From the NCBI GenBank assembly GCA_963921355.3, contig OZ001190.1, positions 4,464,001 to 4,528,000 of the forward strand: 64,000 bases of DNA, in the 5' to 3' direction. The notes below the pieces were generated by a model. It was not told where the DNA came from. It saw nothing but the letters and a program-made list of their open reading frames with translations, and ran no database searches. Every line of letters begins with the position of its first letter. The stretch's first letter is position 1. The DNA comes from CAWUEZ02 sp963921355. Lineage in GTDB: Bacteria; Pseudomonadota; Alphaproteobacteria; Thalassobaculales; Thalassobaculaceae. Made by a program: the position numbers and the translations under genes. Positions 32,499 through 40,954 of this stretch are shown here, piece by piece.

Positions 32499-33419
32499 AT
32501 GGCCGCGGTTGAGCAGGTTCGCATTGTCAGGGAGTTCAACCGGTTCTACACCGCGCTGATCGGCGCTCTTAGCCCGGATTACCTGGCGACTGACATCTCG
32601 CTGACCCAGATGCGCGTGCTCTATGAGATCGCGCACCAACCCGGGATGACCGGTCGCGATCTGAGCGCGATGCTCCGCCTGGACCCCGGGTATCTGAGCC
32701 GCGTGCTCAAGGCATTTCGGACCCGGGGCTGGGTCGCCAGCGAGGCGGATGCGGACGACGCACGCGTTCGCCGGCTTATGCTGACAGATGCCGGTTGGGC
32801 CGCGTTCGCCCCGATGCAGGAACGCGCGCGGGCCGCGATCGCCGACGTTCTGTCACCGTTGTCGGACGAGGAGCGCAGCCGGCTGGTCGCGGCCATGGGG
32901 ACAATCCGCGGGCTTCTCGACCCCGCGGACCCGGGCGCAAAATCCTACCTTCTGCGGCCGCCACGGGCTGGTGATTTCGGAACCGTCGTCGCCGCTCACG
33001 GGAGCCTGTACGCCGACGAGTACGGCTTCGACACCACCTTCGAGGCCCTGGTCGCGCGGATCGCGGCCGACTTCATCGACGGTTTTGATCCGTCGAGGCA
33101 CTGCTGCTGGATCGCCGAGCGGGACGGCCGGGTGATCGGATCGGTGTTCGTCGTCGATGTCGACGCGGAAACCGCCAAGCTCAGGATGCTGTATGTCGAT
33201 CCGAGGGCGCGCGGGCTCGGGGTTGGCCGCCGGCTCATGGAAGAGGCGATCCGGTTCGCCCGATCCGCCGGATATCTCCGCATGACGCTTTGGACCAACG
33301 ACATCCTGACGGCAGCGCGGGATCTCTACCGCTCGGCCGGCTTCATCCACACCGCCAGCGACCCCATGGCAGCCTTCGGGGTGGAGATGGTCGCGGAGAC
33401 CTGGGATCTGACGTTGTGA
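32499..33419 (+). CDS. MarR-GNAT fusion regulator/acetyltransferase
   Basis: A 306-residue two-domain protein. Residues about 1-145 form a MarR-type winged helix (LTQMRVLYEIAHQPGMTGRDLSAML, DPGYLSRVLKAF, RLMLTDAGW). Residues about 150-306 form a GNAT acetyltransferase (RMLYVDPRARGLGVGRRLMEEAI is the acetyl-CoA pyrophosphate loop). Such fusions are known but rarely characterised; they probably couple ligand acetylation or acetyl-CoA sensing to DNA binding. ATG 32499 has a strong GGAGGT site; the frame extends to 32448 without support. The stop overlaps the GTG of the exporter gene (GTGA), so the two are translationally coupled. Confidence 0.88.
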   Translation: MAAVEQVRIVREFNRFYTALIGALSPDYLATDISLTQMRVLYEIAHQPGMTGRDLSAMLRLDPGYLSRVLKAFRTRGWVASEADADDARVRRLMLTDAGWAAFAPMQERARAAIADVLSPLSDEERSRLVAAMGTIRGLLDPADPGAKSYLLRPPRAGDFGTVVAAHGSLYADEYGFDTTFEALVARIAADFIDGFDPSRHCCWIAERDGRVIGSVFVVDVDAETAKLRMLYVDPRARGLGVGRRLMEEAIRFARSAGYLRMTLWTNDILTAARDLYRSAGFIHTASDPMAAFGVEMVAETWDLTL

Positions 33420-34348
33420 TCGCGACCGCGCGGAGCCTCGCGATCGCCGCCGCCGCCGCGACGGGTGTGCAGGTGGGTGCCGCAATCGTCGCCAGCCGCG
33501 CCGCCCTCCCGGACCTGGGGCCAACCGTCCTCGCGCTGCTCCGCTACGCCATCGGGGCTGCCATCCTGCTGCCGATCGCATGGCGCATAGCCGCCCCCCG
33601 AGTCGCTAGACGCGACCTGCTGCCCGTCGCCGCGCTCGGCATCGGCCAGTTCGGAATACTGATCGCGCTGATGAACTTCGCGCTCCAGACGCTTCCGTCA
33701 GGACTGGTCGCCTTGATCTTCGCCACCCTGCCGATCCAGACACTGATCGTGGCGGCCGCGCTCGGGCGGGAAACGCTGACGATGCGCAAGCTCTTCGCCG
33801 CCATCCTCACGACCCTGGGCGTCGGACTCGCGCTGAGCGACGGGCCGCTGGCACCCACTGGTAATGCCACCCTGTGGATTGGCGTCGCGGCCGCACTTGC
33901 CAGCGCGACCACCGGTGCGCTGTGCTCGGTCCTGTACCGGCCGTTCCTCGAACGCTATCCGACCGTCCAGGTGAGTTTCCTGGCTATGCTGGCGTCCGTC
34001 GTGTTCCTGGTCACTCTGGCGCCGCTCGACCCACCACCGATAGAATGGTCGAACCTGACCGCGGCCCCGTGGGGCCTCGTGCTGTTTGTCGGAGCGTCAA
34101 GCGGTGTCGGCTACCTGACCTGGCTGTACGCACTGAAGGTCCTGCCGGCAACCGATGTCACGCTGTTTCTGGCACTCAGTCCGCTGACCGCAGCAACACT
34201 CGGCTCCGTCCTGCTCGACGAACCGGTTTCAGCCGGTCTGATCGCTGGCTTCGTCCTGGTCACGGCCGGCATGTGGATCGCGCTCCGCTCGGCATCGCCC
34301 ACTTGCCCGGCCTCGCAACCTCGGTCTAACTGCTCCAAACGAGTGTAG
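33416..34348 (+). CDS. DMT/EamA-family exporter
   Basis: A 310-residue integral membrane protein with about ten transmembrane helices in two EamA repeats (ALLRYAIGAAILLPIA ... LPSGLVALIFATLPIQTLIVAAAL, and later GYLTWLYALKVLPATDVTLFLALSPLTAA). DMT members of this kind export amino acids or metabolites. It starts at GTG 33416, overlapping the MarR-GNAT stop, so the regulator probably controls this exporter directly. The downstream SDR gene begins 14 bases after its stop and is likely cotranscribed. Confidence 0.86.
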   Translation: MIATARSLAIAAAAATGVQVGAAIVASRAALPDLGPTVLALLRYAIGAAILLPIAWRIAAPRVARRDLLPVAALGIGQFGILIALMNFALQTLPSGLVALIFATLPIQTLIVAAALGRETLTMRKLFAAILTTLGVGLALSDGPLAPTGNATLWIGVAAALASATTGALCSVLYRPFLERYPTVQVSFLAMLASVVFLVTLAPLDPPPIEWSNLTAAPWGLVLFVGASSGVGYLTWLYALKVLPATDVTLFLALSPLTAATLGSVLLDEPVSAGLIAGFVLVTAGMWIALRSASPTCPASQPRSNCSKRV

Positions 34349-34362
34349 GGGGAGAAGAACCG

Positions 34363-35103
34363 ATGGGCGACCGACTGGCCGGCAAGACAGCCTTGATCAC
34401 AGCAGCCGGGCAAGGGATCGGGCGAGCATGCGCCGACGCCTTCGCCCGGGAAGGTGCTGCGGTGATCGCCACCGACATCAACGACGCGACGCTTGCCGAA
34501 CTGGACGCGCTCGACGGCATCACCAGCCGAAATCTGGACGTGCTCGACGCCGCCGCGATCTCCGCCGCGGCGGCCGATATCGGTTCGGTCGACGTGCTCC
34601 TGAACTGCGCCGGATTCGTCCACCACGGGCCGGTCCTCGGTTGCGACGAAGACGCATTCGACTTCTCGATAAACCTCAACGTCAAAGCCATGTACCGGAT
34701 GATCCGGGCGTTCCTGCCTGCCATGCTGAGCGCTGGCGGCGGATCGATCATCAACATGGCCTCCGTCGCCTCGAACCTGAAGGGGATCCCCAATCGGTTC
34801 GTTTACGGCACGAGTAAAGCCGCTGTAATCGGTCTGACGAAATCGGTCGCCGCCGACTACATCCGCCAGGGCATCCGCTGCAACGCGATCTGCCCCGGGA
34901 CCATCCAGTCGCCCTCGCTGGACGACCGGATCAACGCGTTCGACGATCCGGTCCAGGCACGCAAGGATTTCGTAGCCCGACAGCCCCTCGGCCGGCTCGG
35001 CACCGCCGACGAAATCGCCGCCATGGCGGTCTATCTGGCGGGCGACGAGAGCGCCTACACCACCGGCCAGATGATGATCGTCGATGGAGGGATCACGCTG
35101 TAA
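34363..35103 (+). CDS. Short-chain dehydrogenase/reductase
   Basis: A 246-residue classical SDR. The NAD(P)-binding motif (TAAGQGIGRA) is near residue 13, the acidic residue in VIATDIND suggests NAD preference, LNCAG is conserved, and the YxxxK catalytic pair is in YGTSKAA. It resembles the BDH2/2-keto-3-deoxy-L-fuconate dehydrogenase branch (DRLAGKTALITAAGQGIG; QPLGRLGTADEIAAMAVYLAGDES). It is in an operon after the exporter and its stop overlaps the ATG of the dehydratase gene (TAATG). A role in sugar-acid or hydroxy-acid oxidation is plausible. Confidence 0.88.
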   Translation: MGDRLAGKTALITAAGQGIGRACADAFAREGAAVIATDINDATLAELDALDGITSRNLDVLDAAAISAAAADIGSVDVLLNCAGFVHHGPVLGCDEDAFDFSINLNVKAMYRMIRAFLPAMLSAGGGSIINMASVASNLKGIPNRFVYGTSKAAVIGLTKSVAADYIRQGIRCNAICPGTIQSPSLDDRINAFDDPVQARKDFVARQPLGRLGTADEIAAMAVYLAGDESAYTTGQMMIVDGGITL

Positions 35104-36044
35104 TGGCGGTCGACCTAAAAACCATTCGTGAAACAAGGGCATTAATCGAAGGACGTGTGCGTTTGACGCCGATGCTGGAGGTGATCGGCGCGCTGAATCC
35201 GGTGACCGACGCATGCCTGATGCTCAAACTCGACAGCCTCCAGCCGACCGGCAGCTTCAAGGTCCGTGGTGCGGTCAACACGCTGCTCTCCCTCGATCCT
35301 GACAGCGTCGCCCGCGGCCTGATCACCGCGTCCGGGGGCAATCACGGCCTGGCGGTCGCCTATGCCGCCCGGATCGGCGGCTCACGGGCCGTGGTCTATC
35401 TGCCGACATCGGCCCCCGCCGACAAGGTCGAGAACCTGAAACGCTGGGGGGCCGAAGTGGTGGTCGAGGGTGCCGTGTTCGATGAAGCGGCCGCCGCCGC
35501 CCGCAAGCGGGCAGAAACCGACGGTCTGACCTTCGTGCATCCGTTCGCGCCGGAAACCGTGATCGCCGGTCAGGGGACACTCGGCCTCGAGGTGATCGAC
35601 CAGATCCCCGACGTCGACACGGTGATCATCGCGATCGGTGGCGGCGGATTGATTTCAGGGGCGGCGACGGCGATCAAGGCGCTGCGGCCGGGGACCAGAG
35701 TGGTGGGCGTCGAGCCGGTCGGCGCGCCGACCCATTTCGAGAGCCGCAAGGCCGGCGAACTGGTGACGCTGGATGCGATCACGACGGCGGCCGGGTCCCT
35801 CGCCCCGAAACGCAGCGAGCAGATCAACCTCGACCTGATTTCCGCCCATGTCGACGACATCGTGCTGATCGACGACGAGGCCATGCGGGCAGCGGCGCGC
35901 TGGCTCTGGCAGGAATGCGGCGTTGGCACCGAACTCGCCGGCGCGGCAAGCCTGGCCGCCCTGCAGGCCGGGGCCGTGCGCGCCGAGACCGGTGAGACGG
36001 TCTGCGCGGTGATCTGCGGCGCCGGCAGCGACGGGAGCGGCTAG
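35103..36044 (+). CDS. PLP-dependent threonine/serine dehydratase family protein
   Basis: A 313-residue fold-type II PLP enzyme. The lysine of TGSFKVRGAVN forms the aldimine, SGGNHGLAVAYAA contacts the substrate carboxylate, and GGGGLISGAATA is the phosphate-binding glycine loop. It lacks the regulatory ACT domain of biosynthetic IlvA, as in catabolic threonine/serine dehydratases and serine racemase-like enzymes. The ATG overlaps the stop of the preceding SDR gene. The combination of regulator, exporter, SDR and dehydratase suggests a hydroxyamino acid such as hydroxyaspartate, threonine or a D-form, but the sequence does not settle the substrate. Confidence 0.87.
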   Translation: MAVDLKTIRETRALIEGRVRLTPMLEVIGALNPVTDACLMLKLDSLQPTGSFKVRGAVNTLLSLDPDSVARGLITASGGNHGLAVAYAARIGGSRAVVYLPTSAPADKVENLKRWGAEVVVEGAVFDEAAAAARKRAETDGLTFVHPFAPETVIAGQGTLGLEVIDQIPDVDTVIIAIGGGGLISGAATAIKALRPGTRVVGVEPVGAPTHFESRKAGELVTLDAITTAAGSLAPKRSEQINLDLISAHVDDIVLIDDEAMRAAARWLWQECGVGTELAGAASLAALQAGAVRAETGETVCAVICGAGSDGSG

Positions 36045-36114
36045 ACAAGGTCCGGCTGGTGACAGGCGGTCAAGTGTTCTAAGACCAGCGCCCGAGCGTT
36101 TGAGGGGAGCGACC

Positions 36115-36885
36115 ATGGCAGATCAATTCGACCTGACGGGCAAGACCGCCCTGATAACCGGGGCCAGCCAGGGCTTGGGGGCGGGGTTCGCGCGCACCCT
36201 TGCGCTCGCGGGGGCCAAGGTGGCGCTTGCCGCCCGTCAGGCGCCGAAACTGGCTTCGCTCAAAGACGAGATCACAGATGCCGGCGGCACGGCCCTGGCG
36301 GTAGCCATGGATGTCACCGACGGTGCTTCCGTGAAGCGGGCCTTCGACAGCGCCGAAGAGGCGCTCGGACCGGTCGATATCCTAGTGAACAATGCCGGAA
36401 TCGCGATCACCAAACCGTTTCTCGAGATCGACGAAAGCGACTGGGACGCCGTCCTCGACACCAACCTGAAGGGCTGCTTCCTCGCCGGCCAGGAGGCGGC
36501 ACGGCGGATGGCAGGGCGCCAGAATGATCGGGGCGGCGGCTCGATCATCAACATCGCCAGCGTGCTCGGCCAGGAGGTCATCGGCCAACTGTCGAGCTAC
36601 TGCGCCTCCAAGGCCGGCCTGATCCACCTGACCAAGGCCATGGCGCTCGAACTCGCGCGGGTCGGTGTTCGGGTCAACGCGATCGCGCCCGGTTACATCG
36701 AGACCCCGATCAACGCCGAGTTCTTCCAGACCCCGGCTGGCGAGTCGATGATCCGCGGCATCCCGCAGCGGCGCCTCGGCCAGCCCGAGGACCTCGACGG
36801 GGCCGTCCTGCTTCTGGCGTCCGACGCCTCGCGCTACATGACCGGAACCGTGGTGACCGTCGATGGCGGTTTCCTGGTGGGCTGA
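36115..36885 (+). CDS. SDR-family 3-oxoacyl reductase-like protein
   Basis: A 256-residue classical SDR: TGASQGLGAGF cofactor motif near residue 14, LVNNAGIAITKP, and YCASKAG active site. It resembles FabG-like and 3-hydroxyacyl-CoA or gluconate-type reductases. ATG 36115 has GAGGGGAG upstream. It stands first in an apparent operon with a large acyl-CoA dehydrogenase (4 bases downstream) and a 3-hydroxyacyl-CoA dehydrogenase, so a role in acyl-CoA or alicyclic acid oxidation is likely. Confidence 0.87.
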   Translation: MADQFDLTGKTALITGASQGLGAGFARTLALAGAKVALAARQAPKLASLKDEITDAGGTALAVAMDVTDGASVKRAFDSAEEALGPVDILVNNAGIAITKPFLEIDESDWDAVLDTNLKGCFLAGQEAARRMAGRQNDRGGGSIINIASVLGQEVIGQLSSYCASKAGLIHLTKAMALELARVGVRVNAIAPGYIETPINAEFFQTPAGESMIRGIPQRRLGQPEDLDGAVLLLASDASRYMTGTVVTVDGGFLVG

Positions 36886-36888
36886 CCG

Positions 36889-38670
36889 ATGACCGTTCCG
36901 CTGATCCCGCTCCAGGACCTGGAGTTCGTGCTCTGGCGCGTGCTGCAGGCCGAGACCCTGACCGGGTATCCCCGGTTTGACAGCCACGACCGCACGACCT
37001 TCGACACGGTGATCGACACCGCCCGGCGCATCGCCGAAGAGAAGTTCAGGCCCCATGCCGCCAAATCCGACGCCGAGGAGCCGCGGATCGAGAATGGCAA
37101 AGTGGTGCTGATCCCGGAGATCAAGGAGGCGATCGAGGCCTTCGCCGATGCCGGATTTCTCGCCGCCCACCACGATGACGAGCTCGGCGGCATGCAGCTT
37201 CCCTGGACGATCCAGCAAGCCGCCTTTGCCCATTTCAAAGCGGCCAATGTGCCGACGGCAGCCTATCCGTTTTTGACCATCGCCGCCGCCAACCTGATCC
37301 GCGCCCATGGTTCCGCCGACCAGCGCGACACCTGGATGCAGCCGATGATGGAGGGGCGGTTCTTCGGCACCATGGCGCTGTCGGAACCCCAGGCGGGTTC
37401 GTCGCTCTCCGATGTGCGCACGGCGGCGCGGCCGCTGGACGGCGACCGCTATGCCATCAAGGGCACGAAGATGTGGACCTCGGGCGGCGAGCATGAGCTG
37501 GCCGAGAACATCGTCCACATGACACTGGCCCGGATCGAGGGGGCACCGGCCGGCGTGAAGGGGCTCAGCCTGTTCATCGTGCCGCGCTACCGTCTCGATG
37601 CCGACGGGCGCGCCGGCGCGCCGAACGATGTCCAGCTCGCCGGCCTCAATCACAAGATGGGCTATCGCGGCACCGTCAACACGGCCCTGGCCTTCGGCGA
37701 GCAGGACGACTGTGTCGGCTGGCTGGTCGGCGCGCCGAACCAGGGCCTGGCCCAGATGTTCCACATGATGAACGAGGCCCGGGTCGGCGTGGCCCTCGGG
37801 GCCATCATGCTGGCCTATCAGGGCTATCTCGAAAGCCTGGACTACGCCCGCGCCCGTCCCCAGGGCCGGCACCCGGGGGACAAGGATCCGAGCACGCCGC
37901 AGCTGCCGCTCACCGAGCATGCCGACGTCAGGCGGATGCTGCTGCAGCAGAAAGCCGTCAGCGAGGGCGGGTTGATGCTGGCCCTCGACCTGGCCCTGCG
38001 AATCGACCGCCAGACCCAGGACTCCGACGCGCAGGTGCGCGAGCGCGAAGGCCTCCTGCTCGACTTCCTGACCCCGATCATCAAGGCCTGGTTCTCGGAC
38101 CAGGCGCTGGTGGCCAACCACAACGCCCTGCAGATCTTCGGCGGATACGGCTACACCCGTGACTTTCCGGTGGAGCGGATCTACCGCGACAACCGCCTCA
38201 ACCCGATTCACGAAGGCACCAACGCCATTCAGGCGATCGACCTGCTGGGCCGCAAGGCGTCGATGCGCGGCGGGGCCGCGTTCGACGCGGTCATCGCCGC
38301 CATCGACGACACCCTCACCGAGGCAGAGGCGGTACCCGCCGCCCACGACATCGCCGCCGAGACCCGCGCCTGCCGTGACCGGCTGGTCGAGACCACGCGC
38401 CAACTGATGGCGGCGGCTCCCGAGGCCGGGCCGATCCGCCTGCTCGCCAACGCCGAGGCCTACATGGATCTCGCCGGCCTCACGGTGTTCGGCTGGGTCT
38501 GGACCCGACAGGTCATCGCGGCCGCCGATGACGACAGCGATTTCGCCCACGGCAAGCAGGCGACCGCCCGCTACGTGGCGCGTTGGGAGTTGCCGCGCAG
38601 CGCTCAACGTGCCGCCCTGCTGCAAGCGCTCGACGGCACCCTGGTCGATATGCAAGACACCTGGTTCTGA
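36889..38670 (+). CDS. Acyl-CoA dehydrogenase, large DmdC/AidB-like type
   Basis: A 593-residue acyl-CoA dehydrogenase of the long subfamily that includes DmdC (methylmercaptopropionyl-CoA dehydrogenase) and C-terminally extended relatives. Visible: GTMALSEPQAGSSLSDVRT and the KMWTSGGEHEL flavin region, and FGGYGYTRDFPVERIYRDNR followed by HEGTNAIQ, where the Glu is the expected base. The extra C-terminal helical domain (about 470-593) is characteristic. It starts 3 bases after the SDR stop. No dmdB or dmdD is present, so a DMSP role cannot be claimed. Confidence 0.88.
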   Translation: MTVPLIPLQDLEFVLWRVLQAETLTGYPRFDSHDRTTFDTVIDTARRIAEEKFRPHAAKSDAEEPRIENGKVVLIPEIKEAIEAFADAGFLAAHHDDELGGMQLPWTIQQAAFAHFKAANVPTAAYPFLTIAAANLIRAHGSADQRDTWMQPMMEGRFFGTMALSEPQAGSSLSDVRTAARPLDGDRYAIKGTKMWTSGGEHELAENIVHMTLARIEGAPAGVKGLSLFIVPRYRLDADGRAGAPNDVQLAGLNHKMGYRGTVNTALAFGEQDDCVGWLVGAPNQGLAQMFHMMNEARVGVALGAIMLAYQGYLESLDYARARPQGRHPGDKDPSTPQLPLTEHADVRRMLLQQKAVSEGGLMLALDLALRIDRQTQDSDAQVREREGLLLDFLTPIIKAWFSDQALVANHNALQIFGGYGYTRDFPVERIYRDNRLNPIHEGTNAIQAIDLLGRKASMRGGAAFDAVIAAIDDTLTEAEAVPAAHDIAAETRACRDRLVETTRQLMAAAPEAGPIRLLANAEAYMDLAGLTVFGWVWTRQVIAAADDDSDFAHGKQATARYVARWELPRSAQRAALLQALDGTLVDMQDTWF

Positions 38671-38706
38671 CAGACACCCCGATCCCGCAAACTGGAGGAC
38701 AATCCT

Positions 38707-39579
38707 ATGACCATCCAACGTCTCGGCGTGTGCGGCGCCGGCATGATGGGCTCCGAAATCGCGCTGGTTTTCGCGCTTGCCGACACCAAGGTCCGGATGA
38801 TGGATGCCGGCCAGGAGTATCTCGACAAGGCGATGGCCAAGCTCGAGAAGACCCTGGATGCCGGGATCGGCCGTGGCTTCTTCAAGGAAGAGGACAAGCC
38901 GCGGGTGCTCGCCAACATCGAGACCTTCACCGATGTCTCCAGCTTCGGCGACTGCGACCTGGTGATCGAGGCGATCACCGAGGACCAGGATGCCAAGGGC
39001 ACGCTCTACAAGGCGCTCGACGAGGTCTGTAAGCCGGATTGCATCATCGCCTCCAACACCTCGTCGATCTCGATCTCGGTCCTGGCGTCCTACTTCTCCG
39101 AAGCGCGGCAGCCGAACTTCCTCGGCCTGCACTTCTTCTCGCCGGTCAGCCGCATGAAGCTGGTGGAGGTCATCACCGGCACCGACAGCGATCCGGCTGT
39201 CGTCGCCCGCGCGACCGAGGCCTGCGAGGCGATCGGCAAGACCCCGATCCAGGTCAAGGACGTGGTCGGCTTCGCGGTCAACCGGATCCTGTTCGCCATG
39301 TGGGACGAGGCGATCCGCCTGGTCGAAGAAGGCGCGTGCACGCCGGAGGACGTCGACACCGGGTGCCGCCTCGGCCTCGGCCACCCGGTCGGTCCGTTCG
39401 AACTGATGGACAACATCACGATCGACCTGACCAAGAAGGTCGGCGATATCCTGGAAGACGCCTATGGCGACCGCTTCCATCCGCGCCCGCTGATCAAGCA
39501 GCTCCACGCCGCCGACCGTCTCGGCCGGCGCTACGGCCGCGGCTGGTACCGTTACCAGGACGGCAAGCGGGTCGGTTGA
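38707..39579 (+). CDS. 3-hydroxyacyl-CoA dehydrogenase
   Basis: A 290-residue NAD-dependent 3-hydroxybutyryl/hydroxyacyl-CoA dehydrogenase. The dinucleotide motif GVCGAGMMGSEIA is at the start, the catalytic Ser/His/Glu region reads ASNTSSISI, GLHFFSPVSRMKLVEVI, and GFAVNRILFAM is conserved. Length and GLGHPVGPFELMD match the PaaH/FadB2 monomeric type. GGAGG lies just upstream of the ATG. With the preceding acyl-CoA dehydrogenase and SDR genes it would supply consecutive oxidation steps of a beta-oxidation route. Confidence 0.92.
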   Translation: MTIQRLGVCGAGMMGSEIALVFALADTKVRMMDAGQEYLDKAMAKLEKTLDAGIGRGFFKEEDKPRVLANIETFTDVSSFGDCDLVIEAITEDQDAKGTLYKALDEVCKPDCIIASNTSSISISVLASYFSEARQPNFLGLHFFSPVSRMKLVEVITGTDSDPAVVARATEACEAIGKTPIQVKDVVGFAVNRILFAMWDEAIRLVEEGACTPEDVDTGCRLGLGHPVGPFELMDNITIDLTKKVGDILEDAYGDRFHPRPLIKQLHAADRLGRRYGRGWYRYQDGKRVG

Positions 39580-39731
39580 CGGGACCAAAGGCCGTGCCCC
39601 CGCTCGGTGAGAACCGGGCGGGGATGCAGCCGGCAACCGACGCCCGGGGTGGCGACGGCGTTGCCCGACAGGCCAGTTTCCTCTAACAGAGGCGCGCGTA
39701 ACGCCCTCGACCTGTCCAAGTGTGTGCACCC

Positions 39732-40883
39732 GTGTCCGAGACGAGCCCCGATCTCGCCCGATCCGCCCTGCTGCCTGCCGGGCTTCGGGACATTCTGGCC
39801 CCGAATGCGGCCAATGAAGCCCGGCTGATCGACCGGATGATGGCCTGTACGATCGGCCACGGGTACGACCGGGTGAAACCGCCCCTGATCGAGTTCGAGA
39901 CCAGCCTGCTGGAAGGCCTCGGCGGGGCCACCGGTGAACGGGTGTTCCGGCTGATGGACCCGATGTCCCAGCGCATGATGGGGATCCGGGCCGACATGAC
40001 CGCCCAGGCCGCGCGCATCGCCGCCACCCGCCTCAAGAACGCGCCGCGCCCGGTGCGGCTGTGCTACGCCGGCGAGGTGCTGCGGACCACCGCCAACCAG
40101 CTCAACCCCGAACGCGAGGTTGTTCAGGTCGGCGCCGAACTGATCGGCAGCGCCACCGCCGCCGCCGATGCCGAGATCATCCTGCTGTCGATCGAGACGC
40201 TGCGCGCGGTCGGAGTGGAGGAGATCTCCCTCGACCTGATGGTGCCCCCCCTGGTGCCCGCCGTTCTGGCGGCGGCGACAGGCCTTGGCGATCCGGCGGC
40301 CCTGCGGCTGGCGATCGACCGCAAGGACGTGGCGGCGGTGCGCGACCTGGCGGGCCCGGCGGCGGCGACGCTGGTCGCCCTGCTCGAGGCCACCGGGCCG
40401 CGTGACGCCGCCATGCAGGCCTTGGGCGGCCTCGACCTGCCCGACGAGGCGCGCATGGCGCTGGACCGGCTGACCGAGGTCGTGGACCTGGTCGCCGCCG
40501 AGGAACCGGATCTGGCCATGACCCTCGACCCGGTCGAGAACCGGGGCTTCGAGTACCACACGGGTATCGCGTTCAGTCTGTTCGCCCGCGGGGTCCGGGC
40601 CGAGATGGGCCGGGGCGGGCGCTATCAGCCGAACGGGGCCCCCGGAGGATCGGCCACGGGTTTTACCCTGTACATAGAGCGGGTCCTGCAGGCGCTGCCG
40701 GATCCGGTCGCCGGCGATCGGGTTTTCGTGCCGTTCGGTGTCGCACGCGGCAGCGCGGCGGTGCTCAGGCGGGCCGGCCATGTGACGGTTCAGGGGCTGG
40801 AACCGGTCGACGACGTCGCCGCCGAGGCGCGCCGGCTGAAGTGCACACATCTGTGGCGCGACGGCGAGATCGTCGACCTGTAA
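39732..40883 (+). CDS. hisZ: ATP phosphoribosyltransferase regulatory subunit HisZ
   Basis: A 383-residue histidyl-tRNA synthetase-like protein that lacks tRNA charging and instead forms the regulatory half of short-form ATP phosphoribosyltransferase (with HisG), catalysing and controlling the first step of histidine synthesis. Class II motifs are visible (LPAGLRDILAPNAANEARLID, RADMTAQAARIA, YAGEVLRTT, and FEYHTGIAFSLFA). The start is taken as GTG 39732, since family proteins begin close to LLPAGL; GTG 39720 is an alternative. hisG is not in the window. It is followed by purA, a common neighbour in alphaproteobacteria. Confidence 0.92.
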   Translation: MSETSPDLARSALLPAGLRDILAPNAANEARLIDRMMACTIGHGYDRVKPPLIEFETSLLEGLGGATGERVFRLMDPMSQRMMGIRADMTAQAARIAATRLKNAPRPVRLCYAGEVLRTTANQLNPEREVVQVGAELIGSATAAADAEIILLSIETLRAVGVEEISLDLMVPPLVPAVLAAATGLGDPAALRLAIDRKDVAAVRDLAGPAAATLVALLEATGPRDAAMQALGGLDLPDEARMALDRLTEVVDLVAAEEPDLAMTLDPVENRGFEYHTGIAFSLFARGVRAEMGRGGRYQPNGAPGGSATGFTLYIERVLQALPDPVAGDRVFVPFGVARGSAAVLRRAGHVTVQGLEPVDDVAAEARRLKCTHLWRDGEIVDL

Positions 40884-40954
40884 CCGAATGAAGGGACGGC
40901 ACGGTCGGCGCCGCGTGGCGGGCCGCTGACCGGTGCCGATGTCAGGGGAATGCA

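Noticed and set aside
36382..39729. A 1115-codon open frame on the minus strand
   Set aside because: It is fully antisense to the SDR, acyl-CoA dehydrogenase and 3-hydroxyacyl-CoA dehydrogenase genes, whose products have intact family motifs. GC-rich codon bias opens the opposite strand; the translated frame is Arg/Gly/His-rich without recognisable domains.
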